Both the position numbers and the translations under genes were made by a program. A DNA stretch of 64,000 bases from Chryseobacterium taiwanense (GTDB lineage Bacteria; Bacteroidota; Bacteroidia; Flavobacteriales; Weeksellaceae). Where the stretch lies: assembly GCF_000813825.1 (NCBI RefSeq), contig NZ_JWTA01000021.1, positions 1-64,000 of the forward strand. The letters run 5' to 3'. This document shows, in pieces, positions 33,068 to 41,881 of the stretch (positions within the stretch are counted from its first letter, which is position 1; each line of letters opens with the position of its first letter). The notes below the pieces were generated by a model. It made no database searches, had not been told where the DNA came from, and worked only from the letters and a program-made list of their open reading frames with translations.

Positions 33068-33337
33068 TTATTTTCTTAAACCTAGTTCAGCGATAATAGC
33101 TCTGTATCTTGTAATATCTTTTTTCTTAAGATAATCCAATAAACTTTTTCTTTTACCTACCAATTTCACCAAAGATCTTTCAGTATTGAAATCATGACGA
33201 TTAGCTTTCAAGTGCTGAGATAAGTGGTTAATTCTGAAAGTGAAAAGAGCTACTTGTCCTTCAGCGCTCCCTGTGTCCTGTGCAGATTTTCCATGTTTTG
33301 CGAAAATTTCTGCTTTTTTTTCTGTTGTTAAGTACAT
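33068..33337 (-). CDS. rpsO: 30S ribosomal protein S15
   Basis: An 89-residue S15, which binds 16S rRNA in the central domain early in 30S assembly. Signature blocks: DTGSAEGQVALFTFRINHLSQHL and LVGKRKSLLDYLKKKD. Length is exactly as in the family. It has an excellent promoter of its own and a terminator, so it is monocistronic. Confidence 0.97.
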   Translation of the reverse strand: MYLTTEKKAEIFAKHGKSAQDTGSAEGQVALFTFRINHLSQHLKANRHDFNTERSLVKLVGKRKSLLDYLKKKDITRYRAIIAELGLRK

Positions 33338-33372
33338 TCCAATATTGTTTAATGATTATTATGTAACGGCTG

Positions 33373-33402
33373 CAAAATTACGACTTTATTTTGATTCTGC
33401 AA
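33373..33402 (-). promoter_or_regulatory. rpsO promoter
   Basis: TAATTTTG (33380-33373) with TTTGC-type -33 (TTG at 33402-33400) 19 bp upstream, close to the ideal Bacteroidetes promoter. Confidence 0.75.
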
Positions 33403-33487
33403 ACATTATTGATTTCATATATGGAATTTGATAGAAAAAAATGTTAAAAATTTCTTAAAAAAATTATGTCATCCCATTAAAAGACAG

Positions 33488-33495
33488 TAATTTTG
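33488..33495 (+). promoter_or_regulatory. -7 element of 33511 gene
   Basis: TAATTTTG. Its terminal TTG is the first in-frame candidate start and should not be used as the start codon. Confidence 0.5.
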
Positions 33496-33510
33496 CAATC
33501 GAAATTACAA

Positions 33511-34065
33511 ATGGGAAGAGTTTTATTTTTATTAGCCATTACTTCTTTTTTATTGATCGGAAATGCTTCAATGAAAGCACAAAAAACTTCCGATGATAAA
33601 ATTAAGAAAGTCCTTTACTTCAATCCTGAAGTTGAGCCGGATATTGAGGAAATAAAAGAACCTACCAACAATGCATTTTTCAGTACTGTTTCTGACAATA
33701 CCAGCAATATGAAAAGAAACAAAATGCTGAGAGCTGAAGTGCAAATCCCTTATGATAGCATCGACAAACAAACCATCATCGATTATTGCAGCAATAATGC
33801 AACTGATTTTGCTATCGTTCCCAAAGTGAAATATTTTAAAGTAGGTTTAGGAAAATACGTATTTTCAAATCAGGTTGTAGTAAGTATGAAGCTTTATGAT
33901 GCTACAGGGAATCTTCTTACAGAATCGGATTACGATACTTATCGTAAAAATATGCGTCTATTAGGCTCTACAGAAAATTCAATAAAAATAGGAACCAATG
34001 GTGCTATGAAAGGGATTTTAAAAAAACTAAAGAAAATAAGATCTACTACTGATTCCGAATTCTAG
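33511..34065 (+). CDS. Secreted hypothetical protein
   Basis: A 184-residue exported protein. The ATG at 33511 opens a signal peptide (MGRVLFLLAITSFLLIGNAS, then MKAQ). The mature protein has a well-ordered pattern including DFAIVPKVKYFKVGLGKYVFSNQVVVSMKLYDATG, suggesting a small beta fold with a C-terminal Lys-rich helix. I do not recognise the family. It may be linked with mgtE, 60-85 bp downstream, but that gene has its own -7 box. Confidence 0.65.
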   Translation: MGRVLFLLAITSFLLIGNASMKAQKTSDDKIKKVLYFNPEVEPDIEEIKEPTNNAFFSTVSDNTSNMKRNKMLRAEVQIPYDSIDKQTIIDYCSNNATDFAIVPKVKYFKVGLGKYVFSNQVVVSMKLYDATGNLLTESDYDTYRKNMRLLGSTENSIKIGTNGAMKGILKKLKKIRSTTDSEF

Positions 34066-34120
34066 TCTTTAAATATTCCTTAAATTTCATTCATTATTCC
34101 CGTTTCTTGAAAATTTAAAT

Positions 34121-34128
34121 TATTTTTG
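34121..34128 (+). promoter_or_regulatory. -7 element of mgtE
   Basis: TATTTTTG. The TTG inside it is in frame with mgtE, so the true start must be further in. Confidence 0.5.
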
Positions 34129-34149
34129 CATATCCAAAAATTTCACGTT

Positions 34150-35472
34150 TTGAATTCTAGAGACGAACTTATCTTTAATCCTGCCGACATTGCTGAAACT
34201 CTTAGTGGACTTCCCGCTGATGAGAGGCTTTTGGCGTTTTTGAAAGTTCCAAAAGAATACAAAGCTGATGTTTTTTCACATCTTGACCCTGATTTTCAGG
34301 AAGAAACAATCAGAAGTATCGGGAGCGATGAAGTTTCCGAGATCTTGAATGCCATGACTCCTGATGACAGGACTGCTTTATTTGAGGATTTCCCGGATGA
34401 ACTGATCAAATATTCCATCAATCACCTTAATCCACAGGAAAGAAGAATTGCACTGAAACTTTTAGGATATAATTCTGATTCTATTGCACGTCTGATGACG
34501 CCTTATTACATCCAAATCCGTAAGGAATGGACGATAAAAAAGTGCCTTCAACAGATAAAAAAAGTGGGAAGCAAGGTAGAAACCATGAACTATCTGTATG
34601 TAGTTGATGAGAGAAACCGTTTGATCGATGATATTGCATTAGGAAGTTTATTATTGGCAGAGGAAGACACACTAATATCTGATATCACCGACAATCACTT
34701 TGTTGCTATTGCAACGACCACATCAAAAGAAGACGCTGTACAATATTTTGAAAAATATGATAGAGCCGCACTTCCGATCATCACCGAAGCTGGAGTTCTG
34801 GTAGGAATTGTAACGATTGATGATATTTTAGATCAGATAGAATCACAGAATACTGAAGATATTCAAAAGTTCGGGGGACTTGAAGCCCTTGACGTTCCTT
34901 ATACACAGACTTCTTTGATCGAAATGGTGAAGAAAAGAGGAATGTGGCTGATTATCCTATTCTTTTCAGAGATGTTAACGGCTTCAGCAATGGGTTATTT
35001 TGAAGATGAGATTCAAAAGGCTGTTGTTTTAGCTTTATTTGTCCCTTTAATTATTTCTAGTGGAGGTAATTCCGGATCTCAGGCTGCAACATTGATCATT
35101 AGAGCAATGGCTCTGCAGGAGATCGGGTTGAAAGACTGGTGGTACGTTATGAAAAAAGAAATCTTCACAGGATTATTCTTGGGAAGCATCTTGGGAATTA
35201 TTGGTTTTTTACGAATCATGATCTGGCATGAAGCAGGTTTCTTTAATTATGGAATGTATTGGCCTTTTGTAGGGCTTAGCGTTGGCGTTTCTTTAGTCAT
35301 GATTGTACTTTGGGGAACTCTTTCGGGATCTATGGTTCCTTTTATTCTAAAAAAATTAAAACTCGACCCCGCAACCTCTTCTGCTCCGTTTGTAGCAACA
35401 TTGGTAGACGTAACCGGACTTATCATTTATTTTTCTGTAGCAGGACTTTTCTTAACCGGCAAACTTTTGTAA
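34150..35472 (+). CDS. mgtE: Magnesium transporter MgtE
   Basis: A ~440-residue MgtE Mg2+ channel. Domain order: N-terminal helical domain (FNPADIAETLSGLPADERLLAF), two CBS domains (LMTPYYIQIRKEW; AALPIITEAGVLVGIVTIDDI), plug helix and five transmembrane helices with the pore motif SSGGNSGSQAAT. Start is uncertain: the frame has no ATG before the conserved region, and the earliest TTG (34126) lies in the promoter, so the TTG at 34150 (NSRDELIF) is the best candidate. Confidence 0.92.
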   Translation: MNSRDELIFNPADIAETLSGLPADERLLAFLKVPKEYKADVFSHLDPDFQEETIRSIGSDEVSEILNAMTPDDRTALFEDFPDELIKYSINHLNPQERRIALKLLGYNSDSIARLMTPYYIQIRKEWTIKKCLQQIKKVGSKVETMNYLYVVDERNRLIDDIALGSLLLAEEDTLISDITDNHFVAIATTTSKEDAVQYFEKYDRAALPIITEAGVLVGIVTIDDILDQIESQNTEDIQKFGGLEALDVPYTQTSLIEMVKKRGMWLIILFFSEMLTASAMGYFEDEIQKAVVLALFVPLIISSGGNSGSQAATLIIRAMALQEIGLKDWWYVMKKEIFTGLFLGSILGIIGFLRIMIWHEAGFFNYGMYWPFVGLSVGVSLVMIVLWGTLSGSMVPFILKKLKLDPATSSAPFVATLVDVTGLIIYFSVAGLFLTGKLL

Positions 35473-35498
35473 TTTTAGGCAAGATCTAAAATAGCACT

Positions 35499-36239
35499 AT
35501 GAAAGTTGTTTCTCTCGTTCCCTCTATTACTGAGGCATTATTTGATTTGGGCTTAACGGAAAATGAAGTTGTAGGAAGAACAAAATTCTGCATTCATCCT
35601 GAAGAAAAAGTAAAAAATGTAACGGTAATTGGCGGAACAAAAAACATCAATATTGATAAAATCAAAGCTTTACAACCTGATTTAATTCTTGCCAATAAGG
35701 AAGAAAACATCAAAGAACAGGTAGAGGCTTTAATGGATGAGTTTAAAGTGATTGTTACCAATGTAGAAACTATCGAGGACAATTATTATTTACTTAAAAG
35801 CCTCGGAAAGACCTTTAATAAAGAAGAAAAAGCTCAACTTTTCAATCTTAAAATCTATGAAGTTTTACATCAGGCTAAAATTACTTCCCCTATAAAAGTT
35901 GCTTATCTCATATGGAAAAATCCCTATATGACGATAGGTTCAGATACTTTTATTCATAAGATCTTGGCTGAAATTGGCTTTGAAAATATTTTTAAAGATA
36001 AAACACGTTATCCGGAAATTCAAACCGAAGATTTGGCAGAAGCCGATATTATCATGCTCTCTTCCGAACCTTTTCCTTTTAAAGAAAAGCATATTGAGGA
36101 ATTAAAGGAATTCTATCCTGATAAAAAAATTATGATCGTAGATGGAGAAGCGTTTTCCTGGTACGGAACACATATAGCAAAATGTGAAAACTATTTTAAA
36201 GAATTGCTTCTGGAAATTGACGCTTATCAAAATTCTTAA
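35499..36239 (+). CDS. BtuF-like helical-backbone metal receptor
   Basis: A 246-residue protein of the periplasmic-binding-protein-like BtuF/FhuD class: VVSLVPSITEALFDLGL at the N terminus, VGRTKFCIHPEE, IKALQPDLILANKEEN and DGEAFSWYGTH near the end. It has no signal peptide or lipobox, so it is a cytoplasmic member, unlike classic ABC-transporter binding proteins. No permease or ATPase is adjacent. A cobalamin or haem ligand is suggested by fold only. Confidence 0.78.
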   Translation: MKVVSLVPSITEALFDLGLTENEVVGRTKFCIHPEEKVKNVTVIGGTKNINIDKIKALQPDLILANKEENIKEQVEALMDEFKVIVTNVETIEDNYYLLKSLGKTFNKEEKAQLFNLKIYEVLHQAKITSPIKVAYLIWKNPYMTIGSDTFIHKILAEIGFENIFKDKTRYPEIQTEDLAEADIIMLSSEPFPFKEKHIEELKEFYPDKKIMIVDGEAFSWYGTHIAKCENYFKELLLEIDAYQNS

Positions 36240-36285
36240 TAAGCAAAAGCTTTTTTCAATTATCCATTCGATTAAGTAATACGAA

Positions 36286-36312
36286 AAACTCCGGCTCTTC
36301 GAGCCGGAGTTT
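36286..36312. terminator. Bidirectional terminator
   Basis: AAACTCCGGCTC (36286-36297) and GAGCCGGAGTTT (36301-36312), a 12-bp GC-rich stem between convergent genes. Confidence 0.88.
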
Positions 36313-36334
36313 ATATTTTTAATAAAATATTCTG

Positions 36335-36784
36335 TTACAATATTTTTGACACTTCATTACAAAGCCATTCTAACAATTCTCTGTCTTCATTTGTAAACGG
36401 ATCGATTGTATGAGAATCAATATCGATCTGACCAATGTTTTTACCATCTTTAAAAATAGGAACTACAATTTCAGCTTTTGTATCGATCGAACAGCTTAAA
36501 TAATTGCTTTCTTCATGTACATCCGGTACAACAAATGTTTCGTTAGAAACTGCAACCTGTCCACAAATTCCTTTTCCGTAAGGGATAATTGTATGATCTG
36601 TCGGTGCTCCAACGTAAGGACCTAATTTCAACTCGTCTTTATCTCCATTCTTAAAATAAAAACCCGTCCAGTTGAAATAAGAAATTTCCTGATCTAAAAG
36701 ATGACAAACTTTTTCAAGTTTCTCTTCTGTATTATGTTTAGGACTTTCAAGGATAGAAGAAAGTCTTTTCTTTAGTTCTGACAT
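36335..36784 (-). CDS. msrC: Free methionine-(R)-sulfoxide reductase (GAF domain)
   Basis: A 149-residue GAF-fold enzyme reducing free methionine-R-sulfoxide. Two of the family's three redox cysteines are visible: GKGICGQVA and YLSCSIDTKAEIVVPI. The third, found in the bacterial prototype just upstream of GxGxCG, is absent (THTIIPYGKG context), as in several homologues. It is 12 bp downstream of the 36797 gene and shares its transcript. Confidence 0.85.
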   Translation of the reverse strand: MSELKKRLSSILESPKHNTEEKLEKVCHLLDQEISYFNWTGFYFKNGDKDELKLGPYVGAPTDHTIIPYGKGICGQVAVSNETFVVPDVHEESNYLSCSIDTKAEIVVPIFKDGKNIGQIDIDSHTIDPFTNEDRELLEWLCNEVSKIL

Positions 36785-36796
36785 TATATATTATTT

Positions 36797-38224
36797 TTAA
36801 GAAAATTGTTTTAAAGAAAGTTCTTCTTTAAATCCAAACATTCCGCGTTCTTTAATCATTTCTGCAACTCCATCAGGAACCTGTGTCTCCCAACCTTTGA
36901 TATTGCAACCAATTTTTTTCAAAATATCTCTTGAATAAATTTCCAAAAACTCAGGATTGTAGTTGGTAATATCTACAATACGCTCATTAAGTTTGAAGTA
37001 TTTATACAATTCTTTCAAGTTCTCTCCTACCTTTAAAGTTTCAGAGTCTAAGAGTTCATGCGTTTCAGGATCTTTATAAGGATATAAATACACTCTCATT
37101 CCGTTTCTGAAGAATTTACCAAAAGCTTCCAAAATTCCTCCTGAAAGATCTTTATAGTACTTCTCGTCGAATACCATCAATAGGTTATTCACTCCCATTG
37201 CAACTCCGATATTCCCACTTGTATATGTAGAAAAATAATCGATCAAACGGTAATATTCTGAGAAATTTGAAACGATTACAGTATACCCCAATTTTGCAAG
37301 AACATCTACTCTATCTAAGAAATCTCTCTCGTCAATATCTCCGTCTGCGCGAAGGTTTGAGATAGTAATCTCAATCAATACTTCCGTTTCATCCTGAGTA
37401 CAGATTGCGTCTTTCATAAACATGCCCAAACCATTTTGAAGCATATCAATATTCACTTTTGTTACAGGCCTGAAACTTCCTCTTACCGCAAAAATATTCT
37501 TTTTGTATAAAATATCTGCAGGAAGCATATTATTCCCTTGTGAATTAAAGATTACCGCATCTGTCATTCCGTTTTTCACTAACTGTAATGACATCAATCT
37601 GTTATCAACATATGCAAAAGCCGGTCCACTGAAATCGATCATATCAATTTCCAAGTTGTCTTTGGCTACATCATCATAAAGAGATTCTACCAACGTTCTT
37701 GGATTGTCATAGTAATTGAAAGCTCCAAAAATAAGGTTCACCCCAAGATTCCCTAAAGTTTCCTGCTGTAAAGTAGCATCATTTTCTTTAAACTTTACAT
37801 GAATAACAATTTCGTTGTAATCTTCATTCTCTTTTACCTGAAAACGGATTCCTACCCAACCGTGACCTTTAACGGTCTTATCAAAATTGATGGTAGTTAC
37901 CGTATTGGCGTAAGAAAAAAACTTTCGGTTTGGATTGTTTTCTCTGGAAATTCTTTCTTCAATTAAAGCTACTTCATAACGAAGCATTTTTCGAAGTCTG
38001 TTTTGGGTAACGTACCTGTTTTTTACCTCTTTTCCATAGATCGCATCACTAAAATCTTTGTCATAAGCAGACATTGCTTTAGCGATTGTACCCGAAGCTC
38101 CTCCTGCTCTAAAAAAGTGTCGAACAGTCTCCTGCCCTGCTCCAATTTCTGCGAAAGTACCATAAATAGTAGGATCTAGATTAATTGTTAATGCTTTTTG
38201 TTTAGGAGTTAGTTTCTGATACAT
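36797..38224 (-). CDS. Conserved hypothetical cytoplasmic protein
   Basis: A 475-residue protein highly conserved in Bacteroidetes (opening MYQKLTPKQKALTINLDP, then GTFAEIGAGQETVRHFFRAGGASGT). My recollection is that automatic annotation often labels homologues TonB-dependent receptor, but there is no signal peptide, plug or barrel pattern; the sequence looks soluble, with mixed alpha/beta stretches. Function unknown. It leads an operon with the methionine sulfoxide reductase and diverges from the MBL hydrolase. Confidence 0.7.
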   Translation of the reverse strand: MYQKLTPKQKALTINLDPTIYGTFAEIGAGQETVRHFFRAGGASGTIAKAMSAYDKDFSDAIYGKEVKNRYVTQNRLRKMLRYEVALIEERISRENNPNRKFFSYANTVTTINFDKTVKGHGWVGIRFQVKENEDYNEIVIHVKFKENDATLQQETLGNLGVNLIFGAFNYYDNPRTLVESLYDDVAKDNLEIDMIDFSGPAFAYVDNRLMSLQLVKNGMTDAVIFNSQGNNMLPADILYKKNIFAVRGSFRPVTKVNIDMLQNGLGMFMKDAICTQDETEVLIEITISNLRADGDIDERDFLDRVDVLAKLGYTVIVSNFSEYYRLIDYFSTYTSGNIGVAMGVNNLLMVFDEKYYKDLSGGILEAFGKFFRNGMRVYLYPYKDPETHELLDSETLKVGENLKELYKYFKLNERIVDITNYNPEFLEIYSRDILKKIGCNIKGWETQVPDGVAEMIKERGMFGFKEELSLKQFS

Positions 38225-38252
38225 TAGGACATTAAATTTTTCGTAAATTTAC

Positions 38253-38260
38253 CAAAATTA
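38253..38260 (-). promoter_or_regulatory. -7 element of 36797 operon
   Basis: TAATTTTG on the minus strand, 28 bp before the start codon. Confidence 0.55.
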
Positions 38261-38278
38261 AACCAACCTCAAAAGAAA

Positions 38279-39046
38279 ATGAAGTTGAAATTTTTAGGAA
38301 CGGGAACTTCCCAAGGCGTACCCGTGATTGGCTGCACTTGTGAAGTGTGTACTTCAAAAAATCCAAAAGACAGTCGACTCCGATCTTCTGTAATGGTAAC
38401 TACAGATGAAAACAAGAAAATACTGATCGATTGCGGACCTGATTTCAGGCAACAAATGCTTTCAAACCACGAAACTCACGTGGATATCACTTTGCTTACT
38501 CATGAACATAATGATCATGTAATTGGTCTTGATGATATGCGACCGTTGATTTTCAAAAGTGGAAAAAATATTCCCCTTTATTGCTCCCCAAGAGTCGGAA
38601 ATGAAGTAAAAAATCGTTTTCCGTATGCTTTTGCAGATGTAAGATATCCCGGAGCTCCTGCATTTGATCTTCATGATATTGAAAATAAACCTTTCCATAT
38701 TTTGGACATAGAAATCACTCCTATTGAAGTAATACATTATAAAATCACAGTTTTTGGTTATAAATTTAAAAACCTCGCTTATATTACTGATGCAGGATTT
38801 ATTTCTAATACGGAAAAAGAGAAGTTAAAGAATCTGGATGTTCTTATTTTAAACTGTATCCGAAAATTTGATCCTCATCCTGCCCATTTTATCCTTCCGG
38901 ATGTGATAAAGCTATTTGATGAGCTAAAACCTAAAAAATTATTTTTAACTCACATAAGTCATCATCTCGGATTGCATGATATTGAAGACAAGCAACTTCC
39001 ACCCGGAATACACCTTGGATACGATGGTTTGGAGATACATTTCTAA
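38279..39046 (+). CDS. MBL-fold metal-dependent hydrolase (PhnP-like)
   Basis: A 255-residue metallo-beta-lactamase-fold hydrolase. Metal ligands: THEHNDHVIG (HxHxDH, about residues 75-84), YITDAG and THISHHLG. An N-terminal CTCEVC cluster after TSQGVPVIG is typical of the PhnP/lipoate-protein-related subgroup and probably binds structural zinc. A phosphodiesterase role on cyclic nucleotide-like substrates is the family expectation; no phosphonate genes are nearby. Confidence 0.85.
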   Translation: MKLKFLGTGTSQGVPVIGCTCEVCTSKNPKDSRLRSSVMVTTDENKKILIDCGPDFRQQMLSNHETHVDITLLTHEHNDHVIGLDDMRPLIFKSGKNIPLYCSPRVGNEVKNRFPYAFADVRYPGAPAFDLHDIENKPFHILDIEITPIEVIHYKITVFGYKFKNLAYITDAGFISNTEKEKLKNLDVLILNCIRKFDPHPAHFILPDVIKLFDELKPKKLFLTHISHHLGLHDIEDKQLPPGIHLGYDGLEIHF

Positions 39047-39140
39047 AAAATTTTCTACAAAAAACTTTGGAGTATAAAGAAAAGTTCCTATATTTGCACA
39101 CCAATTTGAAACAAGCAGTAACGCTTAAAGTAAACATCAA

Positions 39141-39220
39141 GCCCAGGTGGCGGAATTGGTAGACGCGCTGGTCTCAAACACCAGTTCTTAGGAGTACCGG
39201 TTCGATCCCGGTCCTGGGTA
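39141..39220 (+). tRNA. tRNA-Leu(CAA)
   Basis: Acceptor GCCCAGG pairs with CCTGGGT (closing G-U), D arm with GGCGGAATTGGTAGACGC, anticodon stem CTGGT/ACCAG around loop CTCAAAC (anticodon CAA, reads UUG), variable region and T arm CCGGTTCGATCCCGG. CCA is not encoded. A strong terminator follows. Confidence 0.95.
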
Positions 39221-39225
39221 CATAG

Positions 39226-39259
39226 AGAGACAACTATTTGATAGTTGTCTCTTTTTTTA
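39226..39259 (+). terminator. Terminator after tRNA-Leu
   Basis: AGAGACAACTAT (39226-39237) and ATAGTTGTCTCT (39241-39252) form a 12-bp stem followed by a T run. Confidence 0.88.
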
Positions 39260-39458
39260 TGCCATAAAATATCTTTATCAAATTTTTACAGTCTGCTATT
39301 TTTTATACATTACACAGACAGTAAATCTAAAATTTTTGTTCGATTTTAAATATTTTCTCTTTTTAAAAAGCCTACTCTTGTACTTCAGTTTTAGATATTT
39401 TTTTAGATAATTATATACAATTTTATATTAATTCGGCTGTCTTAATTACTATGACTCT

Positions 39459-39529
39459 GTCATTCTGAATGTAACGCAGTAAAATGAAGAATCTAAGCTA
39501 TCATTAGATTCTTCCTTCGTCAGAATGAC
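39459..39529. repeat. Inverted-repeat intergenic element (GTCATTCTG ... CAGAATGAC)
   Basis: GTCATTCTG (39459-39467) and CAGAATGAC (39521-39529) are perfect ends; GAAGAATCTAA and TTAGATTCTTC form an inner stem. One arm recurs at 13600-13622, and an analogous element with a different sequence lies at 46531-46595. Confidence 0.65.
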
Positions 39530-39665
39530 AATGTGTAAAATTGTATATAGTTGCCATTTTTTATTTTGTATGGCTGATTAGCTTTTAGTACAGAATTATC
39601 AACATTTCATTAATCGGAAAATACTAAAATTCTGACCGATAAAATTTCTCTTTCACCGATTTTAA

Positions 39666-39696
39666 TTGTATTCGATTTCCCTCAAGCCTACTTTTG
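39666..39696 (+). promoter_or_regulatory. Promoter of CPBP protease / serine hydrolase operon
   Basis: TTG (39666-39668) then 20 bp then TACTTTTG (39689-39696), a full Bacteroidetes promoter 25 bp before the ATG. Confidence 0.7.
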
Positions 39697-39721
39697 AATC
39701 AGAAATTAAAAACAACTAAAA

Positions 39722-40453
39722 ATGTCTCTATTCACTCCACTTATATGGCTTTTGGTAATGCTACCAATTTTCATTCTTGCCCTTTTCAAATCTCAAAAAG
39801 GAAATCTGAAATTTCTTTTATTATTCATCCTTATCTTTTTAGCTGACAACTATGTTCAGATTGTAAGCAAAGAATTCCTGCCAAATTTTGGATTCAAATT
39901 CGCCTGGATCGGGAAATTATTAGCTTTAGCAATTTCTTTAATTTTCATTTTTTCGGTTAATAAAAACAGTCAAAAAGAAATCGGATTCACAACTTCTATC
40001 CATTCAAAAGATCAGGTAAAATATGGTGTTTTAGTTTTTCTTGGGTTCTTGATTTTTGATTTCATTTTTAAATTCATTCTATTTCCCAAAGGGGGCGAAT
40101 TTGATTTAGAAACCTTTGCTTTTCAGGCTACATTACCCGGATTGACGGAGGAATTATTATTCCGAGGGATCTACTTGTGGATTTTTGATAAAGTATTTTT
40201 ACCCAACTGGAACTTTAAAGAAATTCAGTTTGGTTGGGGATTCATCATCGTTACGCTTCTATTTGGAATTAGTCATGGATTCGTTTTGACATCGGATCAT
40301 CAATTAAAATTTGACATTATCACAATTATATATCTCACTTTGATTTCATCGTTAAGTCTTGGAATTCTAAGAAAATTCTCCGGAAATCTTATTTTCCCGA
40401 TTCTTGGGCATAACATAATCAATGTAATGAATGTAATTATCAGACTTCTGTAA
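39722..40453 (+). CDS. CPBP-family intramembrane metalloprotease
   Basis: A 243-residue membrane protein with about eight hydrophobic segments. The CPBP (Abi) motifs are present: GLTEELLFRG (EExxxR), ISHGF (glutamate/histidine region) and LGHNIINV with a conserved His-Asn. CPBP proteins are predicted Rce1-type proteases acting on membrane or prenylated peptides. The serine hydrolase gene follows after 16 bp, so both are co-transcribed. Confidence 0.83.
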   Translation: MSLFTPLIWLLVMLPIFILALFKSQKGNLKFLLLFILIFLADNYVQIVSKEFLPNFGFKFAWIGKLLALAISLIFIFSVNKNSQKEIGFTTSIHSKDQVKYGVLVFLGFLIFDFIFKFILFPKGGEFDLETFAFQATLPGLTEELLFRGIYLWIFDKVFLPNWNFKEIQFGWGFIIVTLLFGISHGFVLTSDHQLKFDIITIIYLTLISSLSLGILRKFSGNLIFPILGHNIINVMNVIIRLL

Positions 40454-40469
40454 ATTAAAATATTAAAAA

Positions 40470-41786
40470 ATGAAACACACAATTTTCACCCTACTTCTTC
40501 TTTTTTTAGCAAATCAGAAATTCTCGGCTCAACAAAATTTAGATCCTTATTTAGATCATCTTTTTAACAATAGAAAAATGATGGGAAGTGTTGCTATCTC
40601 GTACAAAGACAGCATTATTTATTCTAAGCAGATTGGCTATTCCAACGCCGAGACAAAAAAACTGATCGACGAAAACACCAAATTTCGGGTAGGTTCCATT
40701 ACTAAAACTTACACTGCCGTTTTAATTTTAAAAGCCATTGAGGAACAAAAACTGAAATTCACAACGAAATTATCATCTTATTACCCTCAAATAAAAAATG
40801 CAGAAAAGATAACCATCGAACAGTTACTAAAACATCGAACAGGAATTTATAATTTCACAGAAAAAGATGGAGAATTGGATTGGGAAAGAAACTTCCATAC
40901 CGAAGATGAGTTCATCAATTATTTTTCAAAAGAAAAGAGCAATTTCAAACCTGGAGCTGAATATGAATACAGTAACACGAATTACGCATTATTAGGATTT
41001 ATTTTAGAAAAAATCTATCAGAAGCCCTATGCTGAAATTTTAGATGAAAAAATAATTAAACCGCTGCATCTAAAGAATACCTATTATAGTTTTGAGATTG
41101 ATGAAACCAAAAATGAGGCTTTGTCATACAATATTCAGGATAATTATTTAAAAAATACAACCGTACATTATTCTAATCATCCCGGAAGTGGCGGAATCAC
41201 TTCTACTCCAAGAGAAGTTAACATATTTATCTCTGCTGTTTTTGAAGGGAAATTGATTGCTGCTAAAAATTTAGAAATCATGCTCCCGAAAAAAGGAGGA
41301 GAATACGGATTGGGAATTATGAAATTAGGTTTTACAGACATCGAAGGATACGATCACAGCGGACGTGTTGAAAATTTCATTTCAGAATACTGGTATTTTC
41401 CTAAACAAAAATTGGGTCTTGTCTGTCTTACCAATGCAGTAAATATTAATACGGACGATGTGATGAGAAATTTATTAGGGTACGCTTATCGAAAAGCTGC
41501 GGTTTTACCTAACTTCAAAACAATTGATGAAATGCCAGAAGATCAATTTTCTAAAATCCAGGGAACTTACAGAGGAGATGATAAAAAAGAATCTGTAACG
41601 ATTTCTTCAAACGGAAAAAAGCTAACATTTCAGGCATCTCAAACTGGTCAAATTTATTTCACATTAAACAATATGGGAGATCATAATTTTGAATCTGAAA
41701 ATGTAAAGCTAACTTTCTATCCGGAAAAAAAGAAATTTACTTTAACACAAGAAGGAAAAACTGAGGTTTTCAAAAAACCTTTGTAA
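40470..41786 (+). CDS. Serine hydrolase, beta-lactamase-related (copy 2)
   Basis: A 438-residue exported protein (signal peptide MKHTIFTLLLLFLANQKFSA, then Q). Catalytic features of the superfamily: SITK (GSITKTY), YSN (YEYSNTNYA) and HSG (YDHSGRVEN). It lacks the N-terminal domain of the copy at 2087, and its HSG motif continues R rather than G. A beta-barrel-like C-terminal tail (about residues 355-438) is shared with that protein. Confidence 0.85.
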   Translation: MKHTIFTLLLLFLANQKFSAQQNLDPYLDHLFNNRKMMGSVAISYKDSIIYSKQIGYSNAETKKLIDENTKFRVGSITKTYTAVLILKAIEEQKLKFTTKLSSYYPQIKNAEKITIEQLLKHRTGIYNFTEKDGELDWERNFHTEDEFINYFSKEKSNFKPGAEYEYSNTNYALLGFILEKIYQKPYAEILDEKIIKPLHLKNTYYSFEIDETKNEALSYNIQDNYLKNTTVHYSNHPGSGGITSTPREVNIFISAVFEGKLIAAKNLEIMLPKKGGEYGLGIMKLGFTDIEGYDHSGRVENFISEYWYFPKQKLGLVCLTNAVNINTDDVMRNLLGYAYRKAAVLPNFKTIDEMPEDQFSKIQGTYRGDDKKESVTISSNGKKLTFQASQTGQIYFTLNNMGDHNFESENVKLTFYPEKKKFTLTQEGKTEVFKKPL

Positions 41787-41856
41787 AATTTCAAAAAGAA
41801 TAAAAATCTGAATATTGAAAATCTTCATTCAGCCGTTAATTCTAATCTCAAAAGCT

Positions 41857-41864
41857 TATTTTTG
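41857..41864 (+). promoter_or_regulatory. -7 element of LytS/LytTR operon
   Basis: TATTTTTG, 17 bp before the histidine kinase ATG. Confidence 0.5.
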
Positions 41865-41881
41865 AAAACGCCAAAAGAAAA

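Larger units (their letters stand above)
39260..39721. other. Intergenic region with repeat
   Basis: About 460 bp of AT-rich DNA between the tRNA and the CPBP protease gene. It contains an inverted-repeat element (39459-39529) and the CPBP promoter (39666-39696). I see no protein-coding potential. Confidence 0.6.

Noticed and set aside
29304..33337. rpsO-pnp co-operon
   Set aside because: Separate promoters, a terminator after rpsO and an interposed gene argue against it.
36797..38224. TonB-dependent receptor annotation for the 475-residue protein
   Set aside because: No signal peptide, TonB box, plug or barrel pattern; it looks like a soluble cytoplasmic protein.
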